From an uncultured Lactobacillus sp. (GTDB lineage: Bacteria > Bacillota > Bacilli > Lactobacillales > Lactobacillaceae), in NCBI GenBank assembly GCA_905204935.1, contig CAJLBJ010000007.1, positions 1 to 63,206 on the forward strand: 63,206 bases of DNA, given 5' to 3'. The translations under genes were made by a program, and so were the position numbers. The first letter of the stretch is position 1, and the number at the start of each line of letters is the position of its first letter. Below the pieces are notes generated by a model. The model ran no database searches, was not told the DNA's origin, and was given only the letters and a program-made list of their open reading frames with translations. This document shows, one piece after another, positions 1-11,455 of the stretch.

Positions 1-53
1 CAAGTATACGATGATTTTATATATTTTATCTGTATACTTAGAAGGCATTATAG

Positions 54-78
54 CCCCATGTGATTTCAGGGGTTTTTT
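54..78 (+). terminator. Possible intrinsic terminator
   Basis: CCCC (54-57) can pair with GGGG (69-72) and is followed by TTTTTT. The stem is short, so this is a weak call. It would end a plus-strand gene lying before the window. Confidence 0.35.
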
Positions 79-99
79 ATTCTTTTAAGTTTCCACAAA

Positions 100-137
100 A
101 ATAAAAAAACTTCGCGGTTAAGGGGAAAACCGCGAAG
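100..137 (-). terminator. Stem-loop with T-run on the minus strand
   Basis: CTTCGCGGTT (110-119) pairs perfectly with AACCGCGAAG (128-137). On the minus strand the stem is followed by TTTTTTTATTTT, the form of a rho-independent terminator. It lies about 240 bases past the fructokinase stop, behind a closer terminator, so it may be a back-up. Confidence 0.6.
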
Positions 138-330
138 AAAAAAGAGTAGTCTTTCCTATAAAGATAAGCACTTTTAGTATGTTTACTTTTTATAGAGAAA
201 AAAAGTTATGAAACTTGTTTTGCTATTGGGTATGCTTATATACTAATGCTTACCTGTGAAAAAAATATGACTATCTTATACAGATTTAATTAAAAAAATA
301 TGTTTTCTTTCTTAAAAATTTGCGCTTTTT

Positions 331-367
331 TTGAACAAAAAGGCAGTTGCATACAACAACTACCTTT
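331..367 (-). terminator. Terminator of the fructokinase gene
   Basis: An 11-bp stem with one G-T pair (339-349 with 357-367) and a 7-base loop is followed on the minus strand by TTTTTG. It begins 9 bases after the fructokinase stop codon. Confidence 0.7.
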
Positions 368-375
368 AAAATCAC

Positions 376-1257
376 TTATTTCCCTTCTTCTAAAGCTTGC
401 TTTGCTAAGGCAAAATCACCTAAAGTTGCCGAACCATTGTTAGCAACTTTTGGCATCACGATATATTCAGCCAAATCACCGACTTCGACATAGTCATTTA
501 ACATTTCGCTAAATTGCGCGCGAACTTTTTGCAAGAATGTCTCGCTAGACACCCCACCACCGATAATAACTTTATCTGGGCGCACGGTTAAAGTCGCTTG
601 CATCACGGCTTGGGCCACATAATAGGCCACGATATCCCAAGTTGGGTTATCAAACGGTACATCTTGGCCGGCAATCCCTAAACGCGCCTTAAAACTTGGG
701 CCAGCTGCCACGCCTTCTAAACAATCACCATGATATGGGCAAACACCTTTGAAATCTAAGTCTTCTGGATGACGTTTTACCAAGACATGGCCCATTTCTG
801 GATGACCCTTCGCGCCTACTAGCTTGCCATCGATCACGATTCCAGCCCCGATTCCAGTTCCGACTGTGTAATATACTAATGAACTTAATTCTTGACCGGC
901 ATCCTTGTAAGCAACGTATTCACCATAAGCCGAACCATTTACATCAGTTGTCCATGCCATTGGTACATCTAGGGTCTTCTTTAATGTTCCTAAGAAATCA
1001 GCATCATGCCAACCTGGCTTTGGTGTAGTTGTCACATAGCCGTACTTAGGCGAGTCCTTGCGAATTTCAATCGGACCAAATGATGCAATCCCGATTGCCT
1101 TTAAATCAGGAAATTGTGCAAAAAATTCACTTGTCTTAGCTAATGTTTCTTCAGGTGTAGTCGTTGGAAATTGGACCATTTCTTTTACTTGATAATTTTC
1201 ATCACCGACCGCACAGACAAATTTTGTCCCGCCGGCTTCAACACTTCCTAAAAGCAT
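376..1257 (-). CDS. scrK: ROK-family fructokinase
   Basis: This 293-aa cytoplasmic sugar kinase probably phosphorylates fructose to fructose 6-phosphate with ATP. The N-terminal phosphate-binding motif EAGGTKF (7-13) and the central ROK zinc motif, with GHPEMGH followed by CPYHGDCLEG, are both seen. The length and the C-x-x-H-x-D-C arrangement fit the fructokinase branch (ScrK/GmuE type) better than glucokinase. The ATG start is preceded by a good ribosome site (GGAGGT). It is a single-gene unit, divergent from the pdh operon, with a terminator directly after it. A mannokinase activity cannot be excluded, since this subfamily is often promiscuous. Confidence 0.9.
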   Translation of the reverse strand: MLLGSVEAGGTKFVCAVGDENYQVKEMVQFPTTTPEETLAKTSEFFAQFPDLKAIGIASFGPIEIRKDSPKYGYVTTTPKPGWHDADFLGTLKKTLDVPMAWTTDVNGSAYGEYVAYKDAGQELSSLVYYTVGTGIGAGIVIDGKLVGAKGHPEMGHVLVKRHPEDLDFKGVCPYHGDCLEGVAAGPSFKARLGIAGQDVPFDNPTWDIVAYYVAQAVMQATLTVRPDKVIIGGGVSSETFLQKVRAQFSEMLNDYVEVGDLAEYIVMPKVANNGSATLGDFALAKQALEEGK

Positions 1258-1682
1258 CTTATATTACCTCCATCACAAACAAATTATGTTTGTTTTAAGT
1301 TTATCTAACTACATTAAATTATGCAATTTTTCACGCAAAAAAACTAGTCCTATCTGGAAAATCGTCTAAAAAGATGCATATCGTCAATATATCAGGTTAC
1401 CTTCTTAATAAAAATTTTAAAGATTAATTTAAAGACATTAGTGAAAAAAGTCACATTGTGCACAATTTAAAATTTTTTCAGCATATTAATTTCAATTATT
1501 ATCAGTTATTTAACATATATATACAATATGTGCAAGATGCAACAATGTTTACAACGTTAAACAAACAGAGTAACATTCATTGTGTAAGCGTTACAGTAAA
1601 GAAATGATTTGTTTGTCGGTTTTTTGTCATATAGTTAAAAAATTGCTTATTGTAGCAATAACTGATTTAGGAGGCTTTATAG
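1258..1682. promoter_or_regulatory. Divergent control region, fructokinase / pdh operon
   Basis: This 425-base AT-rich gap lies between two divergent genes and is unusually long for this window. It contains AGTGA-N6-TCACA (1440-1455), close to the CRP/FNR-family consensus TGTGA-N6-TCACA. A perfect 12-bp palindrome, ATTGTGCACAAT (1455-1466), adjoins it. Further on is a cre-like dyad, TGTAAGCGTTACA (1583-1595). A small stem (ATTGCT/AGCAAT) sits near 1646 in the likely pdh leader. No -35/-10 pair stands out with confidence. Control of pdhA by redox or carbon signals is inferred, not shown. Confidence 0.5.
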
Positions 1683-2774
<1,092 letters not shown>

Positions 2775-2775
2775 A

Positions 2776-3753
2776 ATGGCAAAAATCACAATGATTAAGG
2801 CTATTACAGAAGCCATGGACCAAGAATTAAAGAACAACGACAAAGTATTAATCTTTGGTGAAGACGTTGGACGTAACGGTGGAGTTTTCCGTGCAACCGA
2901 TGGCTTGCAAGACATTCACGGTAAAGACCGCGTTTTTGATACTCCACTAGCTGAATCTGGTATTGGTGGTTTAGCCTTTGGTTTAGCTTTACAAGGTTTC
3001 CGCCCTATCTGTGAAATCCAATTCTTTGGTTTTGTATTTGAAGTTATGGATCAAATTGCTGGTCAAATCTCACGGACTCACTACCGTATGAGTAAGAGCC
3101 GTAAAATGCCAGTGACAATCCGTGCACCATTTGGTGGTGGTGTGCATACTCCTGAACTTCACTCTGATAGTTTAGAAGGTTTGATGGCACAAACACCAGG
3201 AATTCGTGTTGTGATCCCAAGTGGTCCATACGATGCTAAAGGTTTATTACTTTCTGCGATTCGTTCAGATGATCCCGTTGTCTTCTTGGAACATATGAAA
3301 CTTTATCGCTCTGTCAAAGAAGAAGTGCCTGAAGAAATGTACACTATCCCGTTAGACAAAGCAGATGTTAAACGTGAAGGTAAAGATTTGACTATCATTT
3401 CTTATGGCTACATGGTTCAAGAAAGCTTAAAAGCTGCTGATGCTTTAGCTAAAGAAGGTATCGATGTTGAAGTTGTTGACTTACGAACAGTTTCACCAAT
3501 TGATGAAGAAACAATCCTCGCTTCTGTTCAAAAAACTGGACGTGTTGTCTTGGTACAAGAAGCACAACAACAAGCTGGTGTTTCTAGCCAAGTAGCTACA
3601 ATCATTGCTGAAAAAGGCATTATGTCTTTAGAAGCACCAATCGGTCGTGTTTATGCGCCAGATACACCATATCCATTTGGTGAAGCAGAACATGCATGGT
3701 TACCAAATAAAAACGATATTATCGCTAAGGTCAAAGAAATCGTGAACTACTAA
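2776..3753 (+). CDS. pdhB: Pyruvate dehydrogenase E1 component, beta subunit
   Basis: This is the 325-aa partner of PdhA in the E1 heterotetramer. It has the pyrimidine-binding transketolase fold in the first half ([15 protein letters not shown] near 30-45) and the transketolase C-terminal domain after about residue 195. I place the start at 2776, where an AAGGAGG lies 10 bases upstream. A longer reading from 2743 would run back into the end of pdhA and through that ribosome site. The start codon directly follows the pdhA stop, which suggests coupled translation. Confidence 0.97.
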   Translation: MAKITMIKAITEAMDQELKNNDKVLIFGEDVGRNGGVFRATDGLQDIHGKDRVFDTPLAESGIGGLAFGLALQGFRPICEIQFFGFVFEVMDQIAGQISRTHYRMSKSRKMPVTIRAPFGGGVHTPELHSDSLEGLMAQTPGIRVVIPSGPYDAKGLLLSAIRSDDPVVFLEHMKLYRSVKEEVPEEMYTIPLDKADVKREGKDLTIISYGYMVQESLKAADALAKEGIDVEVVDLRTVSPIDEETILASVQKTGRVVLVQEAQQQAGVSSQVATIIAEKGIMSLEAPIGRVYAPDTPYPFGEAEHAWLPNKNDIIAKVKEIVNY

Positions 3754-3769
3754 TTGGAGGTAAAAATTA

Positions 3770-5059
3770 ATGAGTAGATATCAATTTAAATTACCCGATA
3801 TCGGTGAAGGTATCGCCGAAGGAACAATCGGTGAATGGCACGTTAAGCCAGGCGACGAAGTCCAAGTTGACGGCGAATTAGTACAAATTGAAAATGATAA
3901 ATCAGTAGAAGAATTACCATCTCCTGTGGCTGGTAAAGTTATTAAAATCTTAGTGGCTGAAGGTGAAACGGCCGAAGTTGGCGATCCTTTGATCGAACTT
4001 GAAGTTGCTGAAGGTTTGGGTAATGTTGATGAAAGCCAAGAAGAAGCACCTGCTCAAGAAGCTAATGCTGAAGTTAAGCCACAAGAAACAACCCCTGCCA
4101 CACCAGCAATCGCAGCTACAAATGCACCTAGCGTTCAAGACCACAGCTTACCTGTTTTAGCTATGCCTGTAGTCCGCGCTTATGCACGTGAGAAAGGTGT
4201 TGATTTGACTCAAGTTAAGGGTACAGGTAACCACGGCCAAATTTTACGTAGTGATATCGATCAATTCTTAACTCAAGGTAGTGCTCCAATCGTTGTTAGT
4301 GAAGAACAAGAAGTTAAACAACCAGCTAAAGCACCACAAGTTATTGCCGATGCAGCTTGGCCACAACATGCTGAAAAAATGTCAGCTGTTCGTTACGCAA
4401 CCGCTAAATCAGTGGCACGCTCAGTTCAAGAAATCCCACACGTTCATGTCTTTGATGAAGTTGTCGTGGATAAATTATGGGAACATCGTGCAAAATACAA
4501 AGAATTGGCTTTACAAAAAGATGTCCGCCTAACCTTCTTGGCTTACATCGTCAAAGCCGTTGCTGTTGTGCTTAAAGAATTCCCAATCTTTAACTCAGTT
4601 GTTGATATGGACAACAAGCAAATGATCTTTAATGACTTCATCAATGTTGGTATCGCAACCGATACTGAACGTGGTTTGTTTATGCCAAACATCAAGCATG
4701 CAGATCAAATGAGTTTATTTGGCATCGCAAAACAAATCACAGAAAACACAGCCAAGGCTAAAGAAGGTAAATTAACAGTTGAAGATATGAAACATGCAAG
4801 CATTTCTTTAACTAACATCGGTTCTGTTGGTGGTGGATTCTTTACACCAATCATTAACTGGCCAGAAGTTGCCATCTTAGGTATTGGTCGCATCACCAAG
4901 GAAGCAGTTGTTCAAGGCGATGAAGTCATGGCTGCTAGAGTCTTGAAACTTTCCTTGGCCTTTGACCACCGTGTGATTGACGGTGCAACTGCTCAAAAGG
5001 CACTTAACCGCTTGAAAGAATTACTTGGCGAACCAGAATTGCTATTAATGGAGGGATAA
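3770..5059 (+). CDS. pdhC: Dihydrolipoamide acetyltransferase (E2 of pyruvate dehydrogenase)
   Basis: This 429-aa core subunit transfers the acetyl group to CoA. The domains in order are one lipoyl domain (about 1-80, lipoylated Lys44 in ENDKSVEE), an Ala/Pro/Glu-rich linker, a peripheral subunit-binding domain (about 130-167), a second linker, and the catalytic domain. His400 and Asp404 of HRVIDG are the acyltransferase motif. A single lipoyl domain is usual for Gram-positive PDH. The lplA gene that could lipoylate it is last in the same operon. Confidence 0.97.
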   Translation: MSRYQFKLPDIGEGIAEGTIGEWHVKPGDEVQVDGELVQIENDKSVEELPSPVAGKVIKILVAEGETAEVGDPLIELEVAEGLGNVDESQEEAPAQEANAEVKPQETTPATPAIAATNAPSVQDHSLPVLAMPVVRAYAREKGVDLTQVKGTGNHGQILRSDIDQFLTQGSAPIVVSEEQEVKQPAKAPQVIADAAWPQHAEKMSAVRYATAKSVARSVQEIPHVHVFDEVVVDKLWEHRAKYKELALQKDVRLTFLAYIVKAVAVVLKEFPIFNSVVDMDNKQMIFNDFINVGIATDTERGLFMPNIKHADQMSLFGIAKQITENTAKAKEGKLTVEDMKHASISLTNIGSVGGGFFTPIINWPEVAILGIGRITKEAVVQGDEVMAARVLKLSLAFDHRVIDGATAQKALNRLKELLGEPELLLMEG

Positions 5060-5061
5060 GA

Positions 5062-6468
5062 ATGGTTGTTGGAGATTTCGCAATCGAACTAGATACAGTT
5101 GTCATCGGGGCGGGCCCTGGTGGTTATGTTGCTGCAATTCATGCAGCTGAATTAGGTCAAAAAGTTACTGTGATTGAACGTGAATACATTGGCGGTGTCT
5201 GCTTAAACGTTGGTTGTATTCCATCTAAGGCTTTAATTGAAGCCGCACACCGTTACCAAAATGCAATGAATTCCCAAGACATGGGTTTGCGTGTAACCGC
5301 AGCTAACCTTGATTTTTCAAAGACCCAAGAATGGAAACAAAAAGTTGTTTCTCAATTAACCGGTGGTGTTGCTGGTTTATTTAAGAAACACAAAATCGAT
5401 GTTATTTGGGGTAATGCTTACCTTAAAGACGAAAACACATTGCGTGTCTTAGATAGCGAAGACAACGCACAAACTTATACTTTCAACAACTTGATTATCG
5501 CAACTGGTAGTCATCCAATTGAAATTCCTAATTTTAAATTCGAAGGACGTGTGCTTGATTCAACTGGCGCTTTAGCTTTAACAGAAGTTCCTAAACGTTT
5601 AGTTGTAATCGGTGGGGGCTACATCGGTTCTGAATTGGCTTCTGCTTACGCTAACTTAGGTGCACACGTTTCTATCTTAGAAGGCTCTGATTCAATCTTA
5701 GCTAACTATGAAAAAGACTTGGTGAAAGTTGTTGAACATCACTTTAGCAAACAAGGTGTAGATATTTACACTAATGCTTTTGCTAAGAATTCTGAACAAA
5801 CAAAAGATTCCGTAATCATCACCGCTAACGTCAATGGTAAAGATATGGAAATCGAAGCTGATTACTGCATCGTTTCCGTTGGTCGTCGCCCTAACACACG
5901 CGACATGGGCTTAGAACAAATTGGTGTTAAAATTGATGAACGTGGCTTAATCGAAGTTGATGCTCAAAGCCGTACAAGTGTACCAAACATCTATGCAATT
6001 GGTGATGTGGTTCCTGGCTTTGCCTTAGCACACAAAGCTAGCTACGAAGGTAAAGTTGCTGCCGAAGCAATCGCAGGTAAGCCAACAATTGTTGATTACC
6101 ATGCAATGCCTGCTGTTTGCTATACAGACACTTCGATTGCAACAACTGGTTTAACCTTTGCGGAAGCTAAAGAACAAGGCTTAGACGTTAAAAAAGCACA
6201 ATTCCCATTTGCAGCTAATGGTCGTGCAATCTCAATGGGTGCAACAAATGGTTTTGTACGCTTAGTCTTTATCAAAGACTCTAACATTTTAGTCGGAGCT
6301 CAAATCGTTGGGGCACACTCTTCTGACTTGATCAGTGAATTGACCTTAGCTATTGAAGCCGGTGCAACCGTTGATGACGTTGCCTTAACTATCCATCCAC
6401 ATCCATCAATCAGTGAAGCTGTCATGGATGCTGCTGATGTTGGTTTAGGGTTCCCAACAAACATCTAA
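5062..6468 (+). CDS. pdhD: Dihydrolipoamide dehydrogenase (E3)
   Basis: This 468-aa flavoprotein reoxidises the dihydrolipoyl group and makes NADH. It has the FAD dinucleotide fold GAGPGG (16-21), the redox-active pair Cys47 and Cys52 in GGVCLNVGCIPSK, the NAD fold GGGYIGSE near 185, and the catalytic His447 and Glu452 of HPHPSISE. The ribosome site lies in the last codons of pdhC, only two bases separate the genes, and translation is probably coupled. Confidence 0.97.
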   Translation: MVVGDFAIELDTVVIGAGPGGYVAAIHAAELGQKVTVIEREYIGGVCLNVGCIPSKALIEAAHRYQNAMNSQDMGLRVTAANLDFSKTQEWKQKVVSQLTGGVAGLFKKHKIDVIWGNAYLKDENTLRVLDSEDNAQTYTFNNLIIATGSHPIEIPNFKFEGRVLDSTGALALTEVPKRLVVIGGGYIGSELASAYANLGAHVSILEGSDSILANYEKDLVKVVEHHFSKQGVDIYTNAFAKNSEQTKDSVIITANVNGKDMEIEADYCIVSVGRRPNTRDMGLEQIGVKIDERGLIEVDAQSRTSVPNIYAIGDVVPGFALAHKASYEGKVAAEAIAGKPTIVDYHAMPAVCYTDTSIATTGLTFAEAKEQGLDVKKAQFPFAANGRAISMGATNGFVRLVFIKDSNILVGAQIVGAHSSDLISELTLAIEAGATVDDVALTIHPHPSISEAVMDAADVGLGFPTNI

Positions 6469-6480
6469 GGGGTGAATTAG

Positions 6481-7500
6481 ATGCAATATCTAGCAATGCA
6501 AACCAATGATATTCGCACAAACTTAGCAACTGAACAATATTTGCTCAACTCTGGTAAAATCAAACCACCTTTCATGTTGTTTTATATCGAAAAACCTTGC
6601 ATCATCGTAGGGCGTAACCAAAACACCATGGAAGAAATCGATCCGATTTACTGCCAAGAAAACGGCGTAACAGTTACTCGCCGTCTTTCTGGTGGGGGTG
6701 CAGTCTATCAAGATTTAGGCAATCTATGCTATAGCTTTGTCGTTCCTGCTGAAAAACAACAATTCGGTGATTTTTCAAGTATCTTGCAACCAATCGTCGA
6801 TGTATTACACGACATGGGCGCAACTGGTGCGCAAGTTAACGGACGCAACGATATTATCATTGATAATAAAAAATTCTCCGGCAATGCAATGTATACCAAA
6901 AATGGGATTAGCTTTTGCCATGGAACCTTGATGTTTGACGTTGATACAAGTGCAGTTGCTAGTGCCTTGCGTGTTCCTCGAGATAAGATTGAATCAAAAG
7001 GTATCAAGTCTGTGCGCTCACGTGTTACTAACATCAAACCTTATCTAAAACCAGCATACCAAGATTTGGATGCTTTTGGATTTAGAGATGAATTAATTAA
7101 AAAACTTCTCAAAGTCGATACACTAGAACAAGCCCAAGCTTTTGCTTTTAATCTAGATGAAACCGACAAAAAAGAAATTGAAAAGATTACCCAAGAACTT
7201 TATAGCAATTGGGATTGGGTCTATGGTAAATCCCCTGAATTTAGTGTGCAACGGCGCCAAAAATTCGTAGGTGGAACCATCGATGCTCGTTACGTCGTTG
7301 AAAACGGCAAGATTACTGTCGCTAAAATCTATGGTGATTTCTTCGGTGCTAAAGCCGTCAACGACCTTGAAACAGCCTTAATCAGCGTAGTTTATGATGC
7401 TGATACCATTGCTAAAGCTTTAGCTGATTTTGATTTAAGTGCTTACTTTAGTGGTATTGAGCCTAATGATGTTATTGATCTGTTAAGCAAACAAAAATAA
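6481..7500 (+). CDS. lplA: Lipoate-protein ligase
   Basis: This 339-aa enzyme activates free lipoate with ATP and attaches it to the E2 lipoyl domain. It has the LplA motif RRLSGGGAVYQD (67-78) and the catalytic Lys131 in KKFSGNA. The C-terminal domain (about 250-335) is the small accessory domain of LplA enzymes. It is the last gene of the pdh operon, 12 bases after pdhD, and is followed by a strong terminator. The context indicates lipoate salvage dedicated to PDH. No lipoate synthesis gene is seen in the window. Confidence 0.95.
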   Translation: MQYLAMQTNDIRTNLATEQYLLNSGKIKPPFMLFYIEKPCIIVGRNQNTMEEIDPIYCQENGVTVTRRLSGGGAVYQDLGNLCYSFVVPAEKQQFGDFSSILQPIVDVLHDMGATGAQVNGRNDIIIDNKKFSGNAMYTKNGISFCHGTLMFDVDTSAVASALRVPRDKIESKGIKSVRSRVTNIKPYLKPAYQDLDAFGFRDELIKKLLKVDTLEQAQAFAFNLDETDKKEIEKITQELYSNWDWVYGKSPEFSVQRRQKFVGGTIDARYVVENGKITVAKIYGDFFGAKAVNDLETALISVVYDADTIAKALADFDLSAYFSGIEPNDVIDLLSKQK

Positions 7501-7580
7501 ATCATTTCTGTAACCATCTAACCTAACCAGACTTGCTTAACAGTAAAATAAAAATTCCTTCCCAATTTACGGGAAATAAA

Positions 7581-7609
7581 AACCATCCGTCAAGACGGAT
7601 GGTTTTTTT
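7581..7609 (+). terminator. Terminator of the pdh-lplA operon
   Basis: AACCATCCGT pairs with ACGGATGGTT around a CAAG loop and is followed by seven T. It lies 80 bases after the lplA stop. Confidence 0.9.
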
Positions 7610-7611
7610 GT

Positions 7612-7647
7612 ATAAAAATAGATGCTAGCTGTTAACCAGTAGCATCT
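7612..7647 (-). terminator. Terminator of the bgl/PTS operon
   Basis: AGATGCTA (7620-7627) pairs with TAGCATCT (7640-7647). On the minus strand it is followed by ATTTTTATA. It lies 12 bases after the stop of the 6-phospho-beta-glucosidase gene. Confidence 0.7.
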
Positions 7648-7659
7648 ATCCAAAGATTA

Positions 7660-9147
<1,488 letters not shown>

Positions 9148-9175
9148 CTAGCCTACCTTTATCTAAAAATTAACC

Positions 9176-9816
9176 TTATGCTGTTGGATCATAAATATCT
9201 AATAATGTAAAACTTTTCGTAGTTGAATCATATAAATATTTAAAAATACAACAATTAGGGATACGTCCAAAACGTTCAAAAACAATCTCTGGATCCCCCC
9301 ATTTAGCTAAAAACGACATCGAAGATCCTGCATGTGAGACAACTAAAACAGTTTGATTGTTTGGATCTTGCATAATATCAGTTAGCGTTTCAACCATACG
9401 TTTTTGTACTTGACTACGCGTCTCACCACCATAAGGTACAAAAAATTCTTCTAATTGGTCCCGCTTGGGATTTAAGTATTCATGTTCACCTTCAAACGCG
9501 CCAAAAAAGGCCTCTTTTAGACCTTTTAAGCGTGTATATAAGGTAGCGCTCTAACTAATTCAAGTGTGTCACTACAACGCTCAGAAGTCGAGCAATAAGC
9601 GGCGCCAAAATCAACATCTGCTAAAAATGCACCAGCCTTTTTAGCCTGTTGGATTCCTTCTTTAGTTAAAGGTGAATCACATCATCCCTGAATTTTACAC
9701 ATTTTATTGAAAAGTGTTTCGGCATGGCGCATTAAGTATAACGTCTTTTCCAAAAACCACACATTCTTTCTTAAAATGTTTTTGATAAAAAAGGGCCGCC
9801 CTTTGTGATTGCTCAT
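9176..9816 (-). pseudogene. Broken histidine phosphatase (phosphoglycerate-mutase family)
   Basis: Reading from an ATG at 9816 with an AGGAGGG ribosome site, the frame gives LYLMRHAETLFN, where the family has RHGE. It then hits TGA where the family has Trp in the G-W-x-D-SPLT motif. It continues with DSPLTKEGIQQAKKAG and CSTSERCSDTLE, and shifts frame near 9535. A last piece carries FEGEHEYLNP and VVSHAGSSM, the second catalytic His region. One nonsense codon, one frameshift and a damaged RHG motif mean the enzyme is lost. It sits between PTS IIA and the 6-phospho-beta-glucosidase, so it was probably a sugar-phosphate phosphatase of this operon. Confidence 0.85.
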
Positions 9817-9845
9817 AAAGGTGCGTCCCTCCTAATATTTTTAAA

Positions 9846-10196
9846 TTATTTCTTTAAATCAGCCAATTTTTCGTAAACATCAACGAAATCAGCAGCTAGA
9901 TCACAAAATGTAATAGCAGTCATCAAGTGATCTTGAGAATGAACAGTCAACAATGTAACGTTGGCATGGTTTCCTTGTGCTTCTTGTGTCAACATCCCAG
10001 TTTGTGTATTATGAGCTTCCACAAGTGCTTTTTGTGCTTCATCTAATTTTTGGTGTGCTAATTCAAAGTTACCTTCTTTAGCAGCCTTGATTGCTTCTAC
10101 ACCAAAAGACTTAGCATTACCTGCATTCATGATTAAGCCCATTGTAATCATTAATTGTTCTTCTTCTGACACTTGGTTTTTTACTTCTTCTGACAT
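9846..10196 (-). CDS. PTS IIA component, lactose/cellobiose family
   Basis: This 116-aa cytoplasmic phosphocarrier is all-helical and forms trimers in this family. It takes phosphate from HPr on His86 (in TVHSQDHLMT) and gives it to IIB; Asp89 is the conserved metal ligand. The first 10 residues form a short acidic extension. It lies 34 bases after the IIB gene on the same strand. No IIC gene is present in this operon; the nearest orphan IIC of the same family is at 42064-43395. Confidence 0.93.
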   Translation of the reverse strand: MSEEVKNQVSEEEQLMITMGLIMNAGNAKSFGVEAIKAAKEGNFELAHQKLDEAQKALVEAHNTQTGMLTQEAQGNHANVTLLTVHSQDHLMTAITFCDLAADFVDVYEKLADLKK

Positions 10197-10230
10197 CCCT
10201 AATTCTCCTTTGCGATCCTAATTAAAAAAA

Positions 10231-10551
10231 CTATTCGCCCATCATTTCGTATGCTTGACCTAAAACTTTTTCACCATTCATCATACCGTATGCTTGCATA
10301 TCGATAACAGCCAATGGAATATTCTTACCTTCAAGTTTCTTCTTGAAGTCTGCTTCCATGTAACGAACTTGAGGTCCAAGTAACACGCAGTTGATGTTCT
10401 TTGTTGCTAATTCGTTATCAGCTTCAGAAGCGGATACCGCAAAAATTTCAACATCCTTATTTTGTGCTTCAGCAGCCTTTTGCATCTTTGCAACCAACAT
10501 ACTTGTACTCATACCTGCAGCGCAGCATAACATAATTGTCTTTTCAGCCAT
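10231..10551 (-). CDS. PTS IIB component, lactose/cellobiose family
   Basis: This 106-aa subunit carries the phosphorylated cysteine in LCCAAGMSTS (Cys10) and passes phosphate to the incoming sugar bound in IIC. It is the first gene of the minus-strand operon IIB-IIA-(phosphatase)-bgl. The ribosome site GGAGGT precedes the ATG. A cre-like box and inverted repeats lie between it and the divergent GntR gene. Confidence 0.93.
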   Translation of the reverse strand: MAEKTIMLCCAAGMSTSMLVAKMQKAAEAQNKDVEIFAVSASEADNELATKNINCVLLGPQVRYMEADFKKKLEGKNIPLAVIDMQAYGMMNGEKVLGQAYEMMGE

Positions 10552-10580
10552 AATAAATTACCTCCATAATTCACCAAATC

Positions 10581-10594
10581 ATTAAGCGATTTCA
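10581..10594 (-). promoter_or_regulatory. cre-like box upstream of the PTS IIB gene
   Basis: On the minus strand TGAAATCGCTTAAT matches the CcpA consensus TGWNANCGNTNWCA except for the last two bases. It lies 30-43 bases before the IIB start. A related sequence, ATTAAGCG, recurs at 10613-10620. Catabolite repression of this beta-glucoside operon would be expected. Confidence 0.45.
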
Positions 10595-10650
10595 TTTCGC
10601 TCCGCTTGAATGATTAAGCGTTTTCGATTACAATATAGTTATATCATATT

Positions 10651-10671
10651 GGTACAAATTTTACAAGTACC
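10651..10671. promoter_or_regulatory. Candidate GntR operator
   Basis: GGTAC and GTACC form an inverted repeat with an 11-base spacer, 28 bases before the GntR start codon and inside the divergent control region. The arms are only five bases, so this is tentative. Confidence 0.35.
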
Positions 10672-10698
10672 TTTAAAACAATTAAGGAGGACAAATTT

Positions 10699-11412
10699 AT
10701 GGTTTTGAAGTATCAAGAGATCGCACGTGATATTGCAACCAAAATCTTTAACCATACTTTTGTAGAAAAACTCCCGAGTGAAGCAGAATTGATGAAAATG
10801 TATCTTGTTAGTCGCAACACTATTAGAAGTGCCATCAATGTCTTACACAACCAAGGAATTATCAGCCGTATTCAAGGTAGTGGCTACTTTGTCAGTACAC
10901 CTTTACACAGCGGTCAAAATCTGATGAACTTGGCTAACAAAGTCGGGATGAATGCTTTTCATAAAGACTATCCTGTAGTCTCAACAATTTTAAAGCTCGA
11001 AACAAAAGTTGCTGGAAATAAAATTGCTAAGTTTTTAAAATGCGATCCTAGTAGTTCTATTTATTACATCAAACGTTTGCGCAAAATCAAAGATGAACTC
11101 TTTAGCCTAGAGCGTGCCTATTATCTGCGCGAAGTTGTACCGTACTTACCAGAAGAGGCTTGTCAAAATTCGATTTTTGCTTTTATTACCGAAAATTATA
11201 ACGTTGAAATCAAAACAGCTGACGAATACATTTCGTTGCATCGGTTGACCAAAGACGAAGCAACTTTAGCTAATCTACCAGAAAATAGCCCTACTTTACG
11301 TATCGAAGAGTTAAATTATCTAAAAAATGAACAACCTTTTAATTACTCAACTAGTGATTACTTCCAAGAAGACTTAACTTTGTATTATCACATCAGTAAT
11401 TACTTGCACTAA
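10699..11412 (+). CDS. GntR/HutC-family transcriptional regulator
   Basis: This 237-aa protein has an N-terminal winged helix (about 5-70, with LPSEAELMKMY and SRNTIRSAINVL) and a UTRA ligand-binding domain (about 90-235). Members of this group bind phosphorylated sugars and relieve repression. It is divergent from the PTS/6-phospho-beta-glucosidase operon, which it probably controls. The start follows AAGGAGG. A terminator lies directly after the stop. Confidence 0.9.
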   Translation: MVLKYQEIARDIATKIFNHTFVEKLPSEAELMKMYLVSRNTIRSAINVLHNQGIISRIQGSGYFVSTPLHSGQNLMNLANKVGMNAFHKDYPVVSTILKLETKVAGNKIAKFLKCDPSSSIYYIKRLRKIKDELFSLERAYYLREVVPYLPEEACQNSIFAFITENYNVEIKTADEYISLHRLTKDEATLANLPENSPTLRIEELNYLKNEQPFNYSTSDYFQEDLTLYYHISNYLH

Positions 11413-11417
11413 AAAAC

Positions 11418-11449
11418 CCCGTCAATCTTATGATTTGACGGGATTTTTT
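11418..11449 (+). terminator. Terminator of the GntR gene
   Basis: CCCGTCAA (11418-11425) pairs with TTGACGGG (11435-11442), followed by ATTTTTT. An A-run before the stem means it may also stop transcription from the opposite OppA remnant. Confidence 0.85.
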
Positions 11450-11455
11450 AGCTAA

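Larger units (their letters stand above)
1..375. other. Gene-free left edge with terminators
   Basis: No credible coding region is visible. The stretch holds an 8-bp inverted repeat (AAGTATAC at 2-9 and GTATACTT at 32-39). A short GC stem followed by six T on the plus strand (54-78) may end a gene lying left of the window. Two stem-loops read toward the minus strand (110-137 and 339-367). The remaining bases, about 140-335, are AT-rich and I see nothing in them. Confidence 0.5.
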
